The notes beneath the pieces are model-generated. The model saw nothing but the letters and a program-made list of their open reading frames with translations. It was not told where the DNA came from and ran no database searches. From Sphingobacterium spiritivorum (lineage in GTDB: Bacteria; Bacteroidota; Bacteroidia; Sphingobacteriales; Sphingobacteriaceae): a stretch of DNA of 64,000 nucleotides. Both the position numbers and the translations under genes were made by a program. The stretch is taken from assembly GCF_016725325.1 (NCBI RefSeq), contig NZ_CP068083.1:4402001-4466000 (forward strand), read 5' to 3'. This document shows positions 55,425 to 64,000 of the stretch, in pieces (the stretch's first letter is position 1; every line of letters starts with the position of its first letter).

Positions 55425-58316
55425 CTAATCAATTTTCAGCAAGAGCATTCCTTTAATTTTGTCACCCTTTCGGAGTGTAAGACGCCCCGAACTATGCGGA
55501 CTTCCGTAAAAAGGTTCTGATCCGTTATTTGTATAGTCTGCAATCAGCCATTGGACGTGTTCATCCTGTTTCCAGCTTCGGGATGCCTGCTTAGCATTGG
55601 ACATTACTTTTACTGTACTTTGTGTATTGTGTTTCAGTTCGGCAGAGATGATGTTGGCTTTTGTAGACCTGAAATCATTGGATCCCAATGTATTCGCATC
55701 ATCCTTCCAGTCTCTTGCTAAAGGTTTTCCATGTGCTTCAACGTCATATATGTTATTTGCGTTAAGTTTTGCAAACCCTTTATTCCGACCGATATGATCC
55801 TTTGGATAATAACTGAAGGGGCCTTCTCTGTGCCAGGTAAGTTCATCGAAAGTGAGAGGAAGTTCCATCATTAATCCATACTGATAGACCTGGATATCAC
55901 TTTTTTTATTCTCCATTTCATATCTCACTTTTAAAAAGCCATCTTTCGTAAAGACAAACTGTTGATTTCCTTCCCCTTGTTGATAGGAAAGGTTGAGGTT
56001 GACAAGGATACTGTCTGTTTTATTTTCTACAGATACATTTTTTGCAAATAAAGTATATAAGGGATAATGTTTGAGCGGATAGATATTATTCTGATACGTT
56101 TCTCCTGCTACATTAGGTTTGCCTCCATCTTCTGTATTTGCGGCTATAATGGCTAAAGAGGGCCCTTTGGTGAGGATCAGTTCCTTATTTTTACGGACTG
56201 TAGTAATCACTCCGTATGTCTTGCTGATCGTATAATCTATATTTCCCTGGGTAATATAAATAAATGCAGAATCTTCTTTTAAAGACAAGGATTTGTACAT
56301 ATGGGCTACCTGAACCGGCTTCTTATCTGTGAATATCTCATGTTCAATTTCAAATCCTCTCGGATCCGTAAACATAATCTCAACGATATCAGCGTCTTTA
56401 GCTTGTGGAATAAGGATCTGACCTGTGTTATGTGGTTTTATTGATGATTTCAGCCGTATTTCTTTTCCGTCAATAACGGCCAGTATCTTAATATCTTCAA
56501 GAGAGCAGAAATCATAACGATTCTGAACAGTGCACATTACTCCGTCTTTTGTTCGCTGCATATTCAGTACCCTTACCGGTGAATAAGCTTTCTTTATACC
56601 ATAGTACTCCGGCTTTGTTCTTCTCCAGCCATCTAAAGGTCCCCATGGTCCGTAACCTGCAATTCTTCCATCAGGGAGATGAAATGTGTCATCTATTCCA
56701 CTCCATATCGCTCCCCCAAGATTACCCTTATGTACGTATATAGAATCAAAAAAAATGCGCATGGGTGCGTTAAACAGATCTCTTATTCCGGGATCAGTAA
56801 GCAATTCCCTTCTGTTGTATGTAGACAAGTGTGCATACTCTCCGAAAAGTGTGGGACGGGAGATCGTATCTGTGTTTGCAGGTCCGTCGATGCCAGGATA
56901 ATGATAATTGGCTACATCTGCCTTACTGCCTGCGTTATTAAATCCTCCCCATGTCTGGTCATGAAAACTGGTCGGTCTGCTTTTATCCAGAAGTTTAACA
57001 GTTTTATTGACTTCAGCCCATAAATTGCTCCATCTGGATTCATTTCCCAGCGACCACAGAATAACAGAAGGATGCTTTTTATTCGTCATTACATTTTCTC
57101 TGTTGGCCTGTATCATCAGTGGTAAAAACTTAGGATCCTGATAATCCCAATGTTGCCAGATTGGTGAAGCATGATGCTGGATCCAGTTTAATGCGGATTC
57201 ACTCTCTACGTACAAGCCTAATTCATCTGCTGCATGAAGAAATTCTTCAGAAGGCGGATAATGTGAAGTGCGTATATAATTGAGATTAGCAGCCAGAAAT
57301 AGCTCTGCATCTTTGCGATCCAGTTCCGGGTCAGAAGCTCTGCCGAGCAGCGGATGAACGCAATGCCGGTTTACACCTTTTAATTTTACGGGTTTACCAT
57401 TGATCAGTAATTGATTGCCCGCTATCTTTACTTCTCTGAAACCTACTTTCTGAACATTGCGTTGAATCGTATGACGATCATTCAGCAATTCTGTCGTCAA
57501 CTCATAGAGATAGGGAGTTTCTGCCGTCCAGTGATGAGGTTTATCTACATCTACACGTACAGCCAGCTGCTCTGATGTCAGCGCTTTAAGAGCTTTTTCA
57601 GAAATATTCTTTATAAAGATCACTTTTCCTTCCTTGTCTTTCAGTGTGTACCTTATGCCTGCGTCTTGTATAGAACGGGTATGATTCATAATACGCGTAC
57701 TTAAGTCAAGTTTAGCATGTCTGTACTGACTGTCAAAGCTACTGTTTACATCCAGGTCTGAAATATAAACTTGTGGAAGAGCAAATAATGTCACTTTCCT
57801 CAATATACCGCCGACTGTATGAGCTGCATACTGAGAGACACAACCTAATATATCACTGATAGTATTTGCCTGTACTTCCACCGTAAGTATATTATTGCCG
57901 GGTTTTATAGCTGAAGTCAGATCCATATGAAAGGCTACAAATCCTCCCTCGTGCTCTCCTATCATGATACCATTTACCTTGACTATAGCATATGAACTCA
58001 CCGCATCAAAGCGGACTACCACACGTTTATCTACCCATGAGGCAGGAAGAGTGAATTCTTTCTCATAGATCGCCTTTTCTCCTGGTGATACATGATAACC
58101 CTGCATTTCCCATTCACCGGGAACATTAATTGCAGATGTTGAGGATTGGTCTGAGCGGAAATACCATATGCCATTCAGCGATAGGCTGGGCTGATCTGTA
58201 CCTGTCACTGCTGCCGGAATCGGAGGCAAAGATATTCGTGTATTAAGCTGTTGGGCTTTTGTCACCGAAACAAATGCACAAATCATTACCCATACTGCTA
58301 TTGTATTTACTTTCAT
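55425..58316 (-). CDS. GH2 family beta-galactosidase-like glycosidase
   Basis: About 963 aa from ATG 58316, which gives a clean signal peptide (VNTIAVWVMICAFVSVTKAQ) and a 4-bp gap to the RraA gene; a frame from 58334 would overlap it. Domain order is GH2 sugar-binding (WYFRSDQSS to about 200), Ig-like, then barrel with acid/base Glu in WSLGNESRW and nucleophile Glu in FGEYAHLS, and C-terminal beta domains. Substrate could be a beta-galactoside or another beta-linked sugar. It feeds the intracellular sugar-acid genes of its operon. Confidence 0.9.
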   Translation of the reverse strand: MKVNTIAVWVMICAFVSVTKAQQLNTRISLPPIPAAVTGTDQPSLSLNGIWYFRSDQSSTSAINVPGEWEMQGYHVSPGEKAIYEKEFTLPASWVDKRVVVRFDAVSSYAIVKVNGIMIGEHEGGFVAFHMDLTSAIKPGNNILTVEVQANTISDILGCVSQYAAHTVGGILRKVTLFALPQVYISDLDVNSSFDSQYRHAKLDLSTRIMNHTRSIQDAGIRYTLKDKEGKVIFIKNISEKALKALTSEQLAVRVDVDKPHHWTAETPYLYELTTELLNDRHTIQRNVQKVGFREVKIAGNQLLINGKPVKLKGVNRHCVHPLLGRASDPELDRKDAELFLAANLNYIRTSHYPPSEEFLHAADELGLYVESESALNWIQHHASPIWQHWDYQDPKFLPLMIQANRENVMTNKKHPSVILWSLGNESRWSNLWAEVNKTVKLLDKSRPTSFHDQTWGGFNNAGSKADVANYHYPGIDGPANTDTISRPTLFGEYAHLSTYNRRELLTDPGIRDLFNAPMRIFFDSIYVHKGNLGGAIWSGIDDTFHLPDGRIAGYGPWGPLDGWRRTKPEYYGIKKAYSPVRVLNMQRTKDGVMCTVQNRYDFCSLEDIKILAVIDGKEIRLKSSIKPHNTGQILIPQAKDADIVEIMFTDPRGFEIEHEIFTDKKPVQVAHMYKSLSLKEDSAFIYITQGNIDYTISKTYGVITTVRKNKELILTKGPSLAIIAANTEDGGKPNVAGETYQNNIYPLKHYPLYTLFAKNVSVENKTDSILVNLNLSYQQGEGNQQFVFTKDGFLKVRYEMENKKSDIQVYQYGLMMELPLTFDELTWHREGPFSYYPKDHIGRNKGFAKLNANNIYDVEAHGKPLARDWKDDANTLGSNDFRSTKANIISAELKHNTQSTVKVMSNAKQASRSWKQDEHVQWLIADYTNNGSEPFYGSPHSSGRLTLRKGDKIKGMLLLKID

Positions 58317-58320
58317 AGGT

Positions 58321-59034
58321 TTACATAATTCCATATTTCTCGAAGGCCTCTTTTGCAGCCATTCCTTCAGTTATTTTCTGAAAGACGATCTTTTCACTTC
58401 TGGCTTTTTCAAATGCCCGGCTCAATATTTCCCTTTCCTTTGCTTTTGGTACTACACATACACCATCTATATCTCCAAACAAAAGATCTCCATCTTCAAT
58501 CTGAGCCTTACCGATACAGATAGGTACTCTCCAGTCTATTACTTTTCCACGGGGCGCCTGATCCTGTGCATAGCTGCCTAATGAGAAACAAGGAAAATTC
58601 AGTGCTAATATACCATTTGTATCTCTGGAATACCCATTTAGAATTGCTCCTGCAGCATTTAATTGTATTGCACGGGCACTCATAATCTCTCCCCATACTG
58701 CGTAATCCGGAGAAGAGCCGCTGCAGACATAGATCTCATCTTCTCTGAGATCATCGAGGGCTTCCAGCATACAACCGAATGCACTGGCTAATACCGGATT
58801 ACGGGATATCGTTTTGCCCTGTGAGGATACATCCGCTTCTAAAACAGTCATGGCGCGGCCTACAACTATCATATCGCTACGAAGAGCACGGATATCCGGA
58901 GGTAAAAACTGATGATATAATCCCATTTGATCCATCACATCCCCTACTACTGCCGTAAAGAGCTCGCTGCGGATCCGTTCAAACAGTTCTTTATCTGTTT
59001 TCCATGTCGGACTAATGGTTTCGTATATTTTCAT
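58321..59034 (-). CDS. RraA-family protein (HMG aldolase-like)
   Basis: A 237-aa protein of the RraA/4-hydroxy-4-methyl-2-oxoglutarate aldolase fold. AVVGDVMDQMG near the start, AILNGYSRDTNGI, GKVIDWRVPICIG and GDLLFGDIDGVCVVPKAKE follow the family, with Arg and Asp residues that bind a metal and a 2-keto acid. In sugar-acid operons such proteins are thought to cleave keto-acid intermediates. First gene of the 59.0-53.4 kb operon, divergent from an AraC regulator. Confidence 0.87.
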   Translation of the reverse strand: MKIYETISPTWKTDKELFERIRSELFTAVVGDVMDQMGLYHQFLPPDIRALRSDMIVVGRAMTVLEADVSSQGKTISRNPVLASAFGCMLEALDDLREDEIYVCSGSSPDYAVWGEIMSARAIQLNAAGAILNGYSRDTNGILALNFPCFSLGSYAQDQAPRGKVIDWRVPICIGKAQIEDGDLLFGDIDGVCVVPKAKEREILSRAFEKARSEKIVFQKITEGMAAKEAFEKYGIM

Positions 59035-59208
59035 CGGAATCGTTTTTTGGGTACTGAATTTAGCCTTTACAAAATCTGACTTTATCCGGAAACAACGTTT
59101 TATATTTCCGAAAAAATCAGTTCAACCAAAGGTAGAAGGTACACAAGCAGCAAACTAAAACCCGATACACATAAAATAAAACTTTTTACTCCCATATATG
59201 GTTTTGTT

Positions 59209-59231
59209 ACAATAATAACGATCATTATTGT
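59209..59231. promoter_or_regulatory. Inverted repeat between the RraA operon and araC-type gene
   Basis: ACAATAAT at 59209-59216 and ATTATTGT at 59224-59231 are perfect inverted arms around a 7-nt spacer, in the 252-bp divergent control region. A candidate operator for the adjacent AraC protein or another regulator. Confidence 0.4.
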
Positions 59232-59286
59232 TTCACTAAAACCTTTAATTGGTTATATTTGATATCATTATAAACGATAACTGATT

Positions 59287-60153
59287 ATGAAAGCGCAATT
59301 CATTGAATTGTCACCGCCCAGTGAAAAAACCATTCATATCAAACTTGTAGATCAGAACTTCTTGAGTAATCCTCTTCACTTTCATGAGCTATGTGAACTG
59401 GTATTGATCTTAGAAAGTTACGGCAAGCGTATAGTGGGAAATCACGTCGCTTCTTTCGAGGCAGGAGATATGGTATTAATGGGACCGAATGTTCCCCATA
59501 TCTGGCGAAATGATGATGTATTTCTCAATCCTATGCATGAAGAGCGTGCAAGAGCTATTGTGATCTATTTTCCGGCAGATTTTCTGCTTACCTTGACAGA
59601 TGATCAGTCGACTATCCATTCTATGCAGCATTTTATAAAAAAAGCTCAGCGAGGATTACGTTTCTATGGAGAAGTATTAGAAAAAGCCAGTCATCAAATC
59701 AAATCTCTTGTTGATAAACAGAGTTTTTCAAGAATCACAGGCTTTTTGAATCTCATTGAGCTCCTTCATCAAACGAGTGAATGTGAAAATCTGGCATCTA
59801 TTGGCTACAAGCCTACATTTGGAGAACAGGATACCAACAGGATCAATAACGTATATATCTATGTGATGCAAAACTTCAGAGATGAAGTTTCTCTAAGTGT
59901 GGCAGCAGAAATAGTCAATATGACACCCAATGCTTTTTGTCGTTTTTTTAAAAGACATACACAAAAGTCCTTCTCTAAATTTGTCAATGAAATGAGAGTC
60001 GGTCATGCCTGTAAATTACTCATGAACAGACAACTTTCTATTTCTGAGATTTGTTACCAAAGCGGATATCAAAACCTAACGAATTTCAACAAGTTCTTTA
60101 AAATGATTATGCAGAAGAGTCCGAGAGAATATCGAAAAGATATGGAAGTATAA
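59287..60153 (+). CDS. AraC-family regulator with cupin sensor domain (GH2 operon)
   Basis: A 288-aa regulator with a cupin-type sensor (HFHELCELVLILESYGKRI, GPNVPHIWRND) and a C-terminal double HTH (SLSVAAEIVNMTPNAFCRFF and SEICYQSGYQNLTNFNKFFK). It is a paralogue of the regulator at 22073-22951, sharing the same motifs in the same order. Divergent from the RraA-GH2-dehydratase-SDR operon, it probably switches that operon on in the presence of a sugar. Followed by its own terminator. Confidence 0.9.
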   Translation: MKAQFIELSPPSEKTIHIKLVDQNFLSNPLHFHELCELVLILESYGKRIVGNHVASFEAGDMVLMGPNVPHIWRNDDVFLNPMHEERARAIVIYFPADFLLTLTDDQSTIHSMQHFIKKAQRGLRFYGEVLEKASHQIKSLVDKQSFSRITGFLNLIELLHQTSECENLASIGYKPTFGEQDTNRINNVYIYVMQNFRDEVSLSVAAEIVNMTPNAFCRFFKRHTQKSFSKFVNEMRVGHACKLLMNRQLSISEICYQSGYQNLTNFNKFFKMIMQKSPREYRKDMEV

Positions 60154-60160
60154 TATAGGA

Positions 60161-60192
60161 AGGGCGCTGAAAACAATTCAGCGCCCTTTTTC
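60161..60192 (+). terminator. Terminator of the araC-type gene
   Basis: A 10-bp stem (AGGGCGCTGA at 60161-60170, TCAGCGCCCT at 60178-60187) followed by five T residues; 8 bp after the stop codon. Confidence 0.9.
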
Positions 60193-60230
60193 ATTCCGTT
60201 AGAAAATGAGCCTTAGCGGGAATCTTTAAT

Positions 60231-61820
60231 CTAATCTTTTAATAGAGAAAGATCAGTTTTTGGTTTCGGAAGATTCATGTTGCGTATAGCTGCTTTGCAT
60301 TCGTCTACCATTGCCTGCGTCATTTCATAATTATATTTACCATAGTCATCCATCTCAAAGTTGCCGACATAGAAAAATCCGTATCCGTCAAAGAATTCTG
60401 TTAAATCTACTTTAGCAATTTCGCAAACAGTCTTTACAAAATTGAGCTGGTATACGGCCGGATTCTTTCCTCTATCCATGAAATTACTTCTTCTGTTTCT
60501 TCTGTTTTGAGTCAGATCAACAGCTGCCTGCTGGCGGAAAGCTTCAAAAAGATCCGGATAAAAATCAGGATTTACACCTTGTCCGGCAAAATATAACTGC
60601 AATTGCCAGAAAGGGACCAGCCGGTTAAATACATCTGGATCCTGAAGGTAACTTTTACCTTTTCCGTACAGTTCGTTACGAACTTTGTCATAGTTCTTTT
60701 GTTCTGAAAGGCGGCTTTTATTACCAAATGAGGTCGTCACGTACAAGGAAAAAATATTGTTACTCACTTCTCCAAGACCACCCCAGCTGAGGTATGGGCG
60801 CGTCTGATGCACATGTCCTACTTCATGACTGAATCCCCAGCAAGGATCTCCTTTTATTACACTTGCAGGATCTACGACCATCGCCATTGCATACCCGGGT
60901 TTATCTCCCATATATGCCACTCCGTCTCCGTCACGGAACATATAATAGTTGTAATTGACACGGGAAAGGATCTTGTTTTCAGGCACTCTGTTGTGCTTTA
61001 TCAATCCCAATATACGGTGTTGGCGATAGACCAATGAATCATAATTACTGATCAGTTCTACACCTTTACCATATGCATACTTCTTAATTGCTTCCGTTGG
61101 ATAAGCTATTTGTATATGTTTTCCAACAGCATCAACTATAGGATAGACTGCATGATCGACCAGATTGTTCCAGTCCTGATCATTGTGTTTACTAATATCA
61201 AAATAGCCATTTACAGCTGCATTCAAAAAGTGAACCTGTATAGGACTTTGTTCTTTTGGTTTATCTGAAAAGTAAGTGATATATGCTAATCCTCCGAAAT
61301 TTTTAATATCTACAAGGTTCACTCCGTTACGCAAGTCAAACTCCTGTTTTTCTATTCCCCATCCTTTAGGATCATCGGTCGGGTCTATTCCCTGCGGAGC
61401 ATGTCTGTCCCAGTTTGGAACAACTAATTTGATATGATTATCATGGGAAATTCCATCTACAAGGATGGTTTGTTTGCCGATTGGCAAATAAATGCCTGTA
61501 ATATTCTGATATTTACTGTATCCATCGCCGATAGACAATTGTTCCCCAAGCTCGCTTGGTGATAAAATGGCATGGTAGGAAGCTAATCTGTAATTTTTAT
61601 CGTATTTGCCTGTTTGCAATTGTTCTGCGACCATACGGATCTGCGGATCTGTAATTTTGGCAATATCAGCACGTTTAATTCCTTTTCTTAATTGCGTAGC
61701 CAAAGGATCTGAAAAGACGCTTAGTTCTTTATAGGTTTCTTTAAGTTTTGCAGCGGACTGAGCTTGTAGAGTGGCGTAGCTACCCATTATGAGTAACAAC
61801 AGAGGTACTATTTTTTTCAT
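60231..61820 (-). CDS. M60-family metallopeptidase (enhancin/mucinase-like)
   Basis: A 529-aa secreted protein with a signal peptide (1-20, LQAQ). HEVGHVHQ gives the HExxH zinc site, with a downstream Glu in GGLGEVSNN as third ligand, the M60 gluzincin layout. N-terminal beta domain includes GKQTILVDGISHDNHIK. M60 enzymes cut O-glycosylated proteins such as mucins. With nearby fucosidase, mannosidase and GH2 genes it suggests glycoprotein breakdown. It is monocistronic; the 202-bp gap to the GH92 gene shows nothing distinctive. Confidence 0.9.
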   Translation of the reverse strand: MKKIVPLLLLIMGSYATLQAQSAAKLKETYKELSVFSDPLATQLRKGIKRADIAKITDPQIRMVAEQLQTGKYDKNYRLASYHAILSPSELGEQLSIGDGYSKYQNITGIYLPIGKQTILVDGISHDNHIKLVVPNWDRHAPQGIDPTDDPKGWGIEKQEFDLRNGVNLVDIKNFGGLAYITYFSDKPKEQSPIQVHFLNAAVNGYFDISKHNDQDWNNLVDHAVYPIVDAVGKHIQIAYPTEAIKKYAYGKGVELISNYDSLVYRQHRILGLIKHNRVPENKILSRVNYNYYMFRDGDGVAYMGDKPGYAMAMVVDPASVIKGDPCWGFSHEVGHVHQTRPYLSWGGLGEVSNNIFSLYVTTSFGNKSRLSEQKNYDKVRNELYGKGKSYLQDPDVFNRLVPFWQLQLYFAGQGVNPDFYPDLFEAFRQQAAVDLTQNRRNRRSNFMDRGKNPAVYQLNFVKTVCEIAKVDLTEFFDGYGFFYVGNFEMDDYGKYNYEMTQAMVDECKAAIRNMNLPKPKTDLSLLKD

Positions 61821-62022
61821 AATTTATTGGAATAAGATATGCCTAAAATAGAGCAATAAAACGTCTTAAGCCATCTGTTAAATGTAATATTCTGGCGATA
61901 AAATGCCTGAAAACAGCATAAAGTGCGTTTTTAAACCAACTCAATCGTTTGCTCAAAATAACAATTATTTTCCTCCCTCCGAGATATATCATCCGGAATC
62001 AGCGTGATGTGCAGATTTATTA

Positions 62023-64000
62023 TTACTTTTTGAGGTAAATATCCAGTTGACCGCCTTTGCGCAGTTCTTCAAAGCGCAGTACAGGCTTTTTAAGTACTTT
62101 TCCGTTGAGGTTCATATTGTTGATATAAATTGCTTGCGGATTCTGCCCGTGGGTAGTAATCGTAAAAGGTTTCTGACGTATAGTTTCAGGTAACTGTATC
62201 TTTATCCGGTCAAATAAGGGTGCACCGATCTGCAAAGAAGCATCCGGAGCGGTTAGTCCTTTGACATCAAACATACCCATTGCAGATAGTACATACCATG
62301 CTCCCAATTGGCCCTGATCTTCATCCTGTCCGTAGCCGTAGCCGTGTACACCATCTGTTCCGTAAAATTCATTACATATGGACCGTACCCATTTTTGGCT
62401 CAGATCTGGTCTTCCTGCAAAATGAAATAGCCAGGAGATATGTAAGTTGGGCTGATTGCCGTGGTTATATAATCCTTCAATACCTGCAAAAGCATCGATA
62501 TGTGTACCTCCTCCGAATACGTTCTTGCGGGAGATAGTAAAAATACTGTCCAGTCGTTTATTAAATGTTTCTTTCCCCACAAGGGATACCAGTTCTTCGG
62601 GTGTGTGTGGTACATAGAATGTATATTGCCAGGCATTACCTTCCTGAAATCCTCTCCAGGATTCATAAGGATTGAATTTATCTATAAACTGTCCGTTAAC
62701 GTCTTTAGGTCGTATAAACTTGGTTGTTGGGTCATACAGTTGCTTCCAGCCTTTGGATAATTTGTTCAGTGTCCGGTAATCCTCATTTTTTCCTAAAGCC
62801 TTCGCAAACTGAGCGACGGCGTAAGCGGAGAAAGCATATTCCAGAGTATGTGAGGCTCCGAACGGCGAACCTTGCACCATGAGTTCAGGGCTGTCTGATT
62901 TATCTATAAGATAAGGTGAATACCCCTGACGGACAAATACGCCTACATCTAATTTACCTGCACCGGGTATACGCCCTTCGGATACAAGCTCATTTTTGCG
63001 GGCTGCTTCATATGCCAGTTCTACATCGTAATCCCGTATACCGATATTGTAAGCAGCAGCAATGGCTAATCCTGTAAAGTTTGTTCCCACTCCGGATACG
63101 TATTTACTGTTTGCGATGCCGTCTCCCAGCCAGCCTGCATCTTTATAGACCAGTAACTGACTTTGAATCCAGTCGTTATAATATTCCGGATAAGCAATCG
63201 CCCACAATTGTGTCAGATTCCAGAAAGCTCCCCATATCGCATCCGTATTGTAATGATGATGTACAGGCTCTCCGTTTTTACGAAGTGCTATCTGGCCCAC
63301 TCCGCCATCATTCCGGGGATAAGCACCATTTATATCGCTGGCCAGCCCTCTGCCTAACAATGCATGATATAGACCTGTATAAAATTTGATGCGGTCTGAT
63401 TCTTTACCTCCGCTTACGGTGATGCGTGACAATGCGGTATTCCACTTATCTAAAGCCTGCTCTTTGGCTTTATCAAATGAAAGATCTTTAGCCTCTTTTA
63501 TCAGATTTATTCTGGCATTTTCAATCGATGTATAAGAAAGTCCGGTTTTAATACCGATATTCTCCCCTTCCCTTGTATGGAAGACCAGATAGAGTCCTGC
63601 TCCTTTTCCACTCTTTTCTTTCTCTCCGGCATATGTTGTACTGTCTGTAAATGTACCATAGGCTACAGGTGTTTTATCTATTTCTGCATAGAAATACATC
63701 GTCACTGTGGCCGATTCCTGATACTTCTTTACATATACCGGTTTAGTCACCACATAGCCTGAAATATGGTTGCCTTCATAGTTTACCTGAGCGTCCAGCA
63801 CAAGTCCACTCTCTCCCATCTTGTGACCGATGTCAAAGATAATATTGGCAGAATCTGTCTCCGGAAAAGTATACTGATGGAATCCCACACGTGCTGTGGC
63901 CGTTAATTCCGCTTTAATTCCATAATCCTTTAGCCTGACCTGATAATAACCGGCAGTAGCGAATTCATCTTTTTTGTCAAATGCCGATCTGTAACCCGAA
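62023..64000 (-). CDS. GH92 alpha-mannosidase, 5' part beyond the window
   Basis: The frame stays open to the window edge (SGYRSAFDKKDEFATAGYYQ just before base 64000), so the N-terminus is missing. The visible 659 residues hold the GH92 catalytic region: GLYHALLGRGLASDINGAYP, TDAIWGAFWNLTQLWAI, NPYESWRGFQEGNAWQYTFY, and GYGQDEDQGQLGAWYVLSAM with the acidic residues that act with calcium in the inverting mechanism. It removes alpha-linked mannose from N-glycans or fungal mannan. A GTG inside the frame at 63888 is not the true start. Confidence 0.93.
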   Translation of the reverse strand, partial: SGYRSAFDKKDEFATAGYYQVRLKDYGIKAELTATARVGFHQYTFPETDSANIIFDIGHKMGESGLVLDAQVNYEGNHISGYVVTKPVYVKKYQESATVTMYFYAEIDKTPVAYGTFTDSTTYAGEKEKSGKGAGLYLVFHTREGENIGIKTGLSYTSIENARINLIKEAKDLSFDKAKEQALDKWNTALSRITVSGGKESDRIKFYTGLYHALLGRGLASDINGAYPRNDGGVGQIALRKNGEPVHHHYNTDAIWGAFWNLTQLWAIAYPEYYNDWIQSQLLVYKDAGWLGDGIANSKYVSGVGTNFTGLAIAAAYNIGIRDYDVELAYEAARKNELVSEGRIPGAGKLDVGVFVRQGYSPYLIDKSDSPELMVQGSPFGASHTLEYAFSAYAVAQFAKALGKNEDYRTLNKLSKGWKQLYDPTTKFIRPKDVNGQFIDKFNPYESWRGFQEGNAWQYTFYVPHTPEELVSLVGKETFNKRLDSIFTISRKNVFGGGTHIDAFAGIEGLYNHGNQPNLHISWLFHFAGRPDLSQKWVRSICNEFYGTDGVHGYGYGQDEDQGQLGAWYVLSAMGMFDVKGLTAPDASLQIGAPLFDRIKIQLPETIRQKPFTITTHGQNPQAIYINNMNLNGKVLKKPVLRFEELRKGGQLDIYLKK

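Noticed and set aside
63888..63890. GTG at 63888 as start of the GH92 gene
   Set aside because: The frame continues upstream to the window edge with clear GH92 sequence, so the gene is cut rather than starting there.
1..64000. CRISPR arrays, IS elements or rRNA genes
   Set aside because: No regularly spaced repeats, no transposase-like protein with terminal inverted repeats and no rRNA-like sequence was seen while reading; the only tandem repeats are the 16-bp pair and the 100-bp pair.

Overview
The window looks like chromosome of a Bacteroidota member of the Sphingobacteriaceae, most likely Sphingobacterium. The signs are a CTnDOT-type tra cluster, TAnnTTTG-type -7 promoter elements (for example at 23165, 32078 and 44702), many Sec and lipoprotein signal peptides, several glycan-degradation genes, and moderate to low GC. 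No rRNA, intact tRNA, IS element or CRISPR array was seen.

Layout. (1) 1-9.8 kb: right part of an integrative conjugative element (ICE) on the + strand: traJ, traK, a traL-position gene, traM, traN, a VirD4-type coupling protein, an M23 peptidase, a 52-aa protein, an ArdC-type antirestriction protein, a DUF4099 protein and an unknown protein, closed by a terminator. (2) 9.85-21.8 kb: AT-rich cargo. An orphan HEPN protein faces a four-gene, translationally coupled operon: a 942-aa unknown protein, a 2013-aa DruE-type helicase with DUF1998, a RecB/AddB-like nuclease with four cluster cysteines, and a C5-cytosine methyltransferase. This is a Druantia-like anti-phage system, closest to type II, but with a different gene order and an added nuclease. 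(3) 21.95-22.0 kb: the 3' part of a tRNA (CAU anticodon) without a 5' half, interpreted as the ICE attachment scar. (4) 22.07-26.42 kb: an AraC regulator divergent from two GH29 alpha-L-fucosidases. A second, decayed copy of the tRNA-3'/terminator sequence follows at 26.44-26.50 kb, so this block looks like the remnant of an older insertion at the same tRNA.

(5) 26.5-31 kb: a four-gene operon of two PH-like membrane proteins (one with DKNYY repeats), a YwqK/MORN-like protein and a lipoprotein, function unknown. (6) 31-46.4 kb: housekeeping and stress genes: LysR with MdaB/YgiN-type quinone genes, an EamA transporter, ArsR with Old Yellow Enzyme, a TPR-LuxR regulator, an SDR, Crp/Fnr with a flavodoxin-fold oxidoreductase, an acyltransferase, YbaK, class I fructose-bisphosphate aldolase, a DUF4397 lipoprotein and an ABC-F ATPase. 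Two tandem 100-bp units with terminator-like hairpins lie at 38.05-38.25 kb.

(7) 46.5-53.1 kb: a planctomycete-type operon (PSD1/DUF1549/DUF1553 cytochrome protein, DUF1501 protein, sugar-phosphate-isomerase-like TIM barrel, DUF2231-cytochrome-LRR protein). (8) 53.4-64 kb: glycan and sugar-acid use: a GH2 enzyme with an enolase-superfamily dehydratase, an SDR and an RraA-type protein in one operon, an AraC regulator paralogous to the one in the fucosidase block, an M60 metallopeptidase, and a GH92 alpha-mannosidase cut by the window end. Fucosidases, mannosidase, GH2 and M60 peptidase together suggest feeding on host-type glycoproteins; this is inference.
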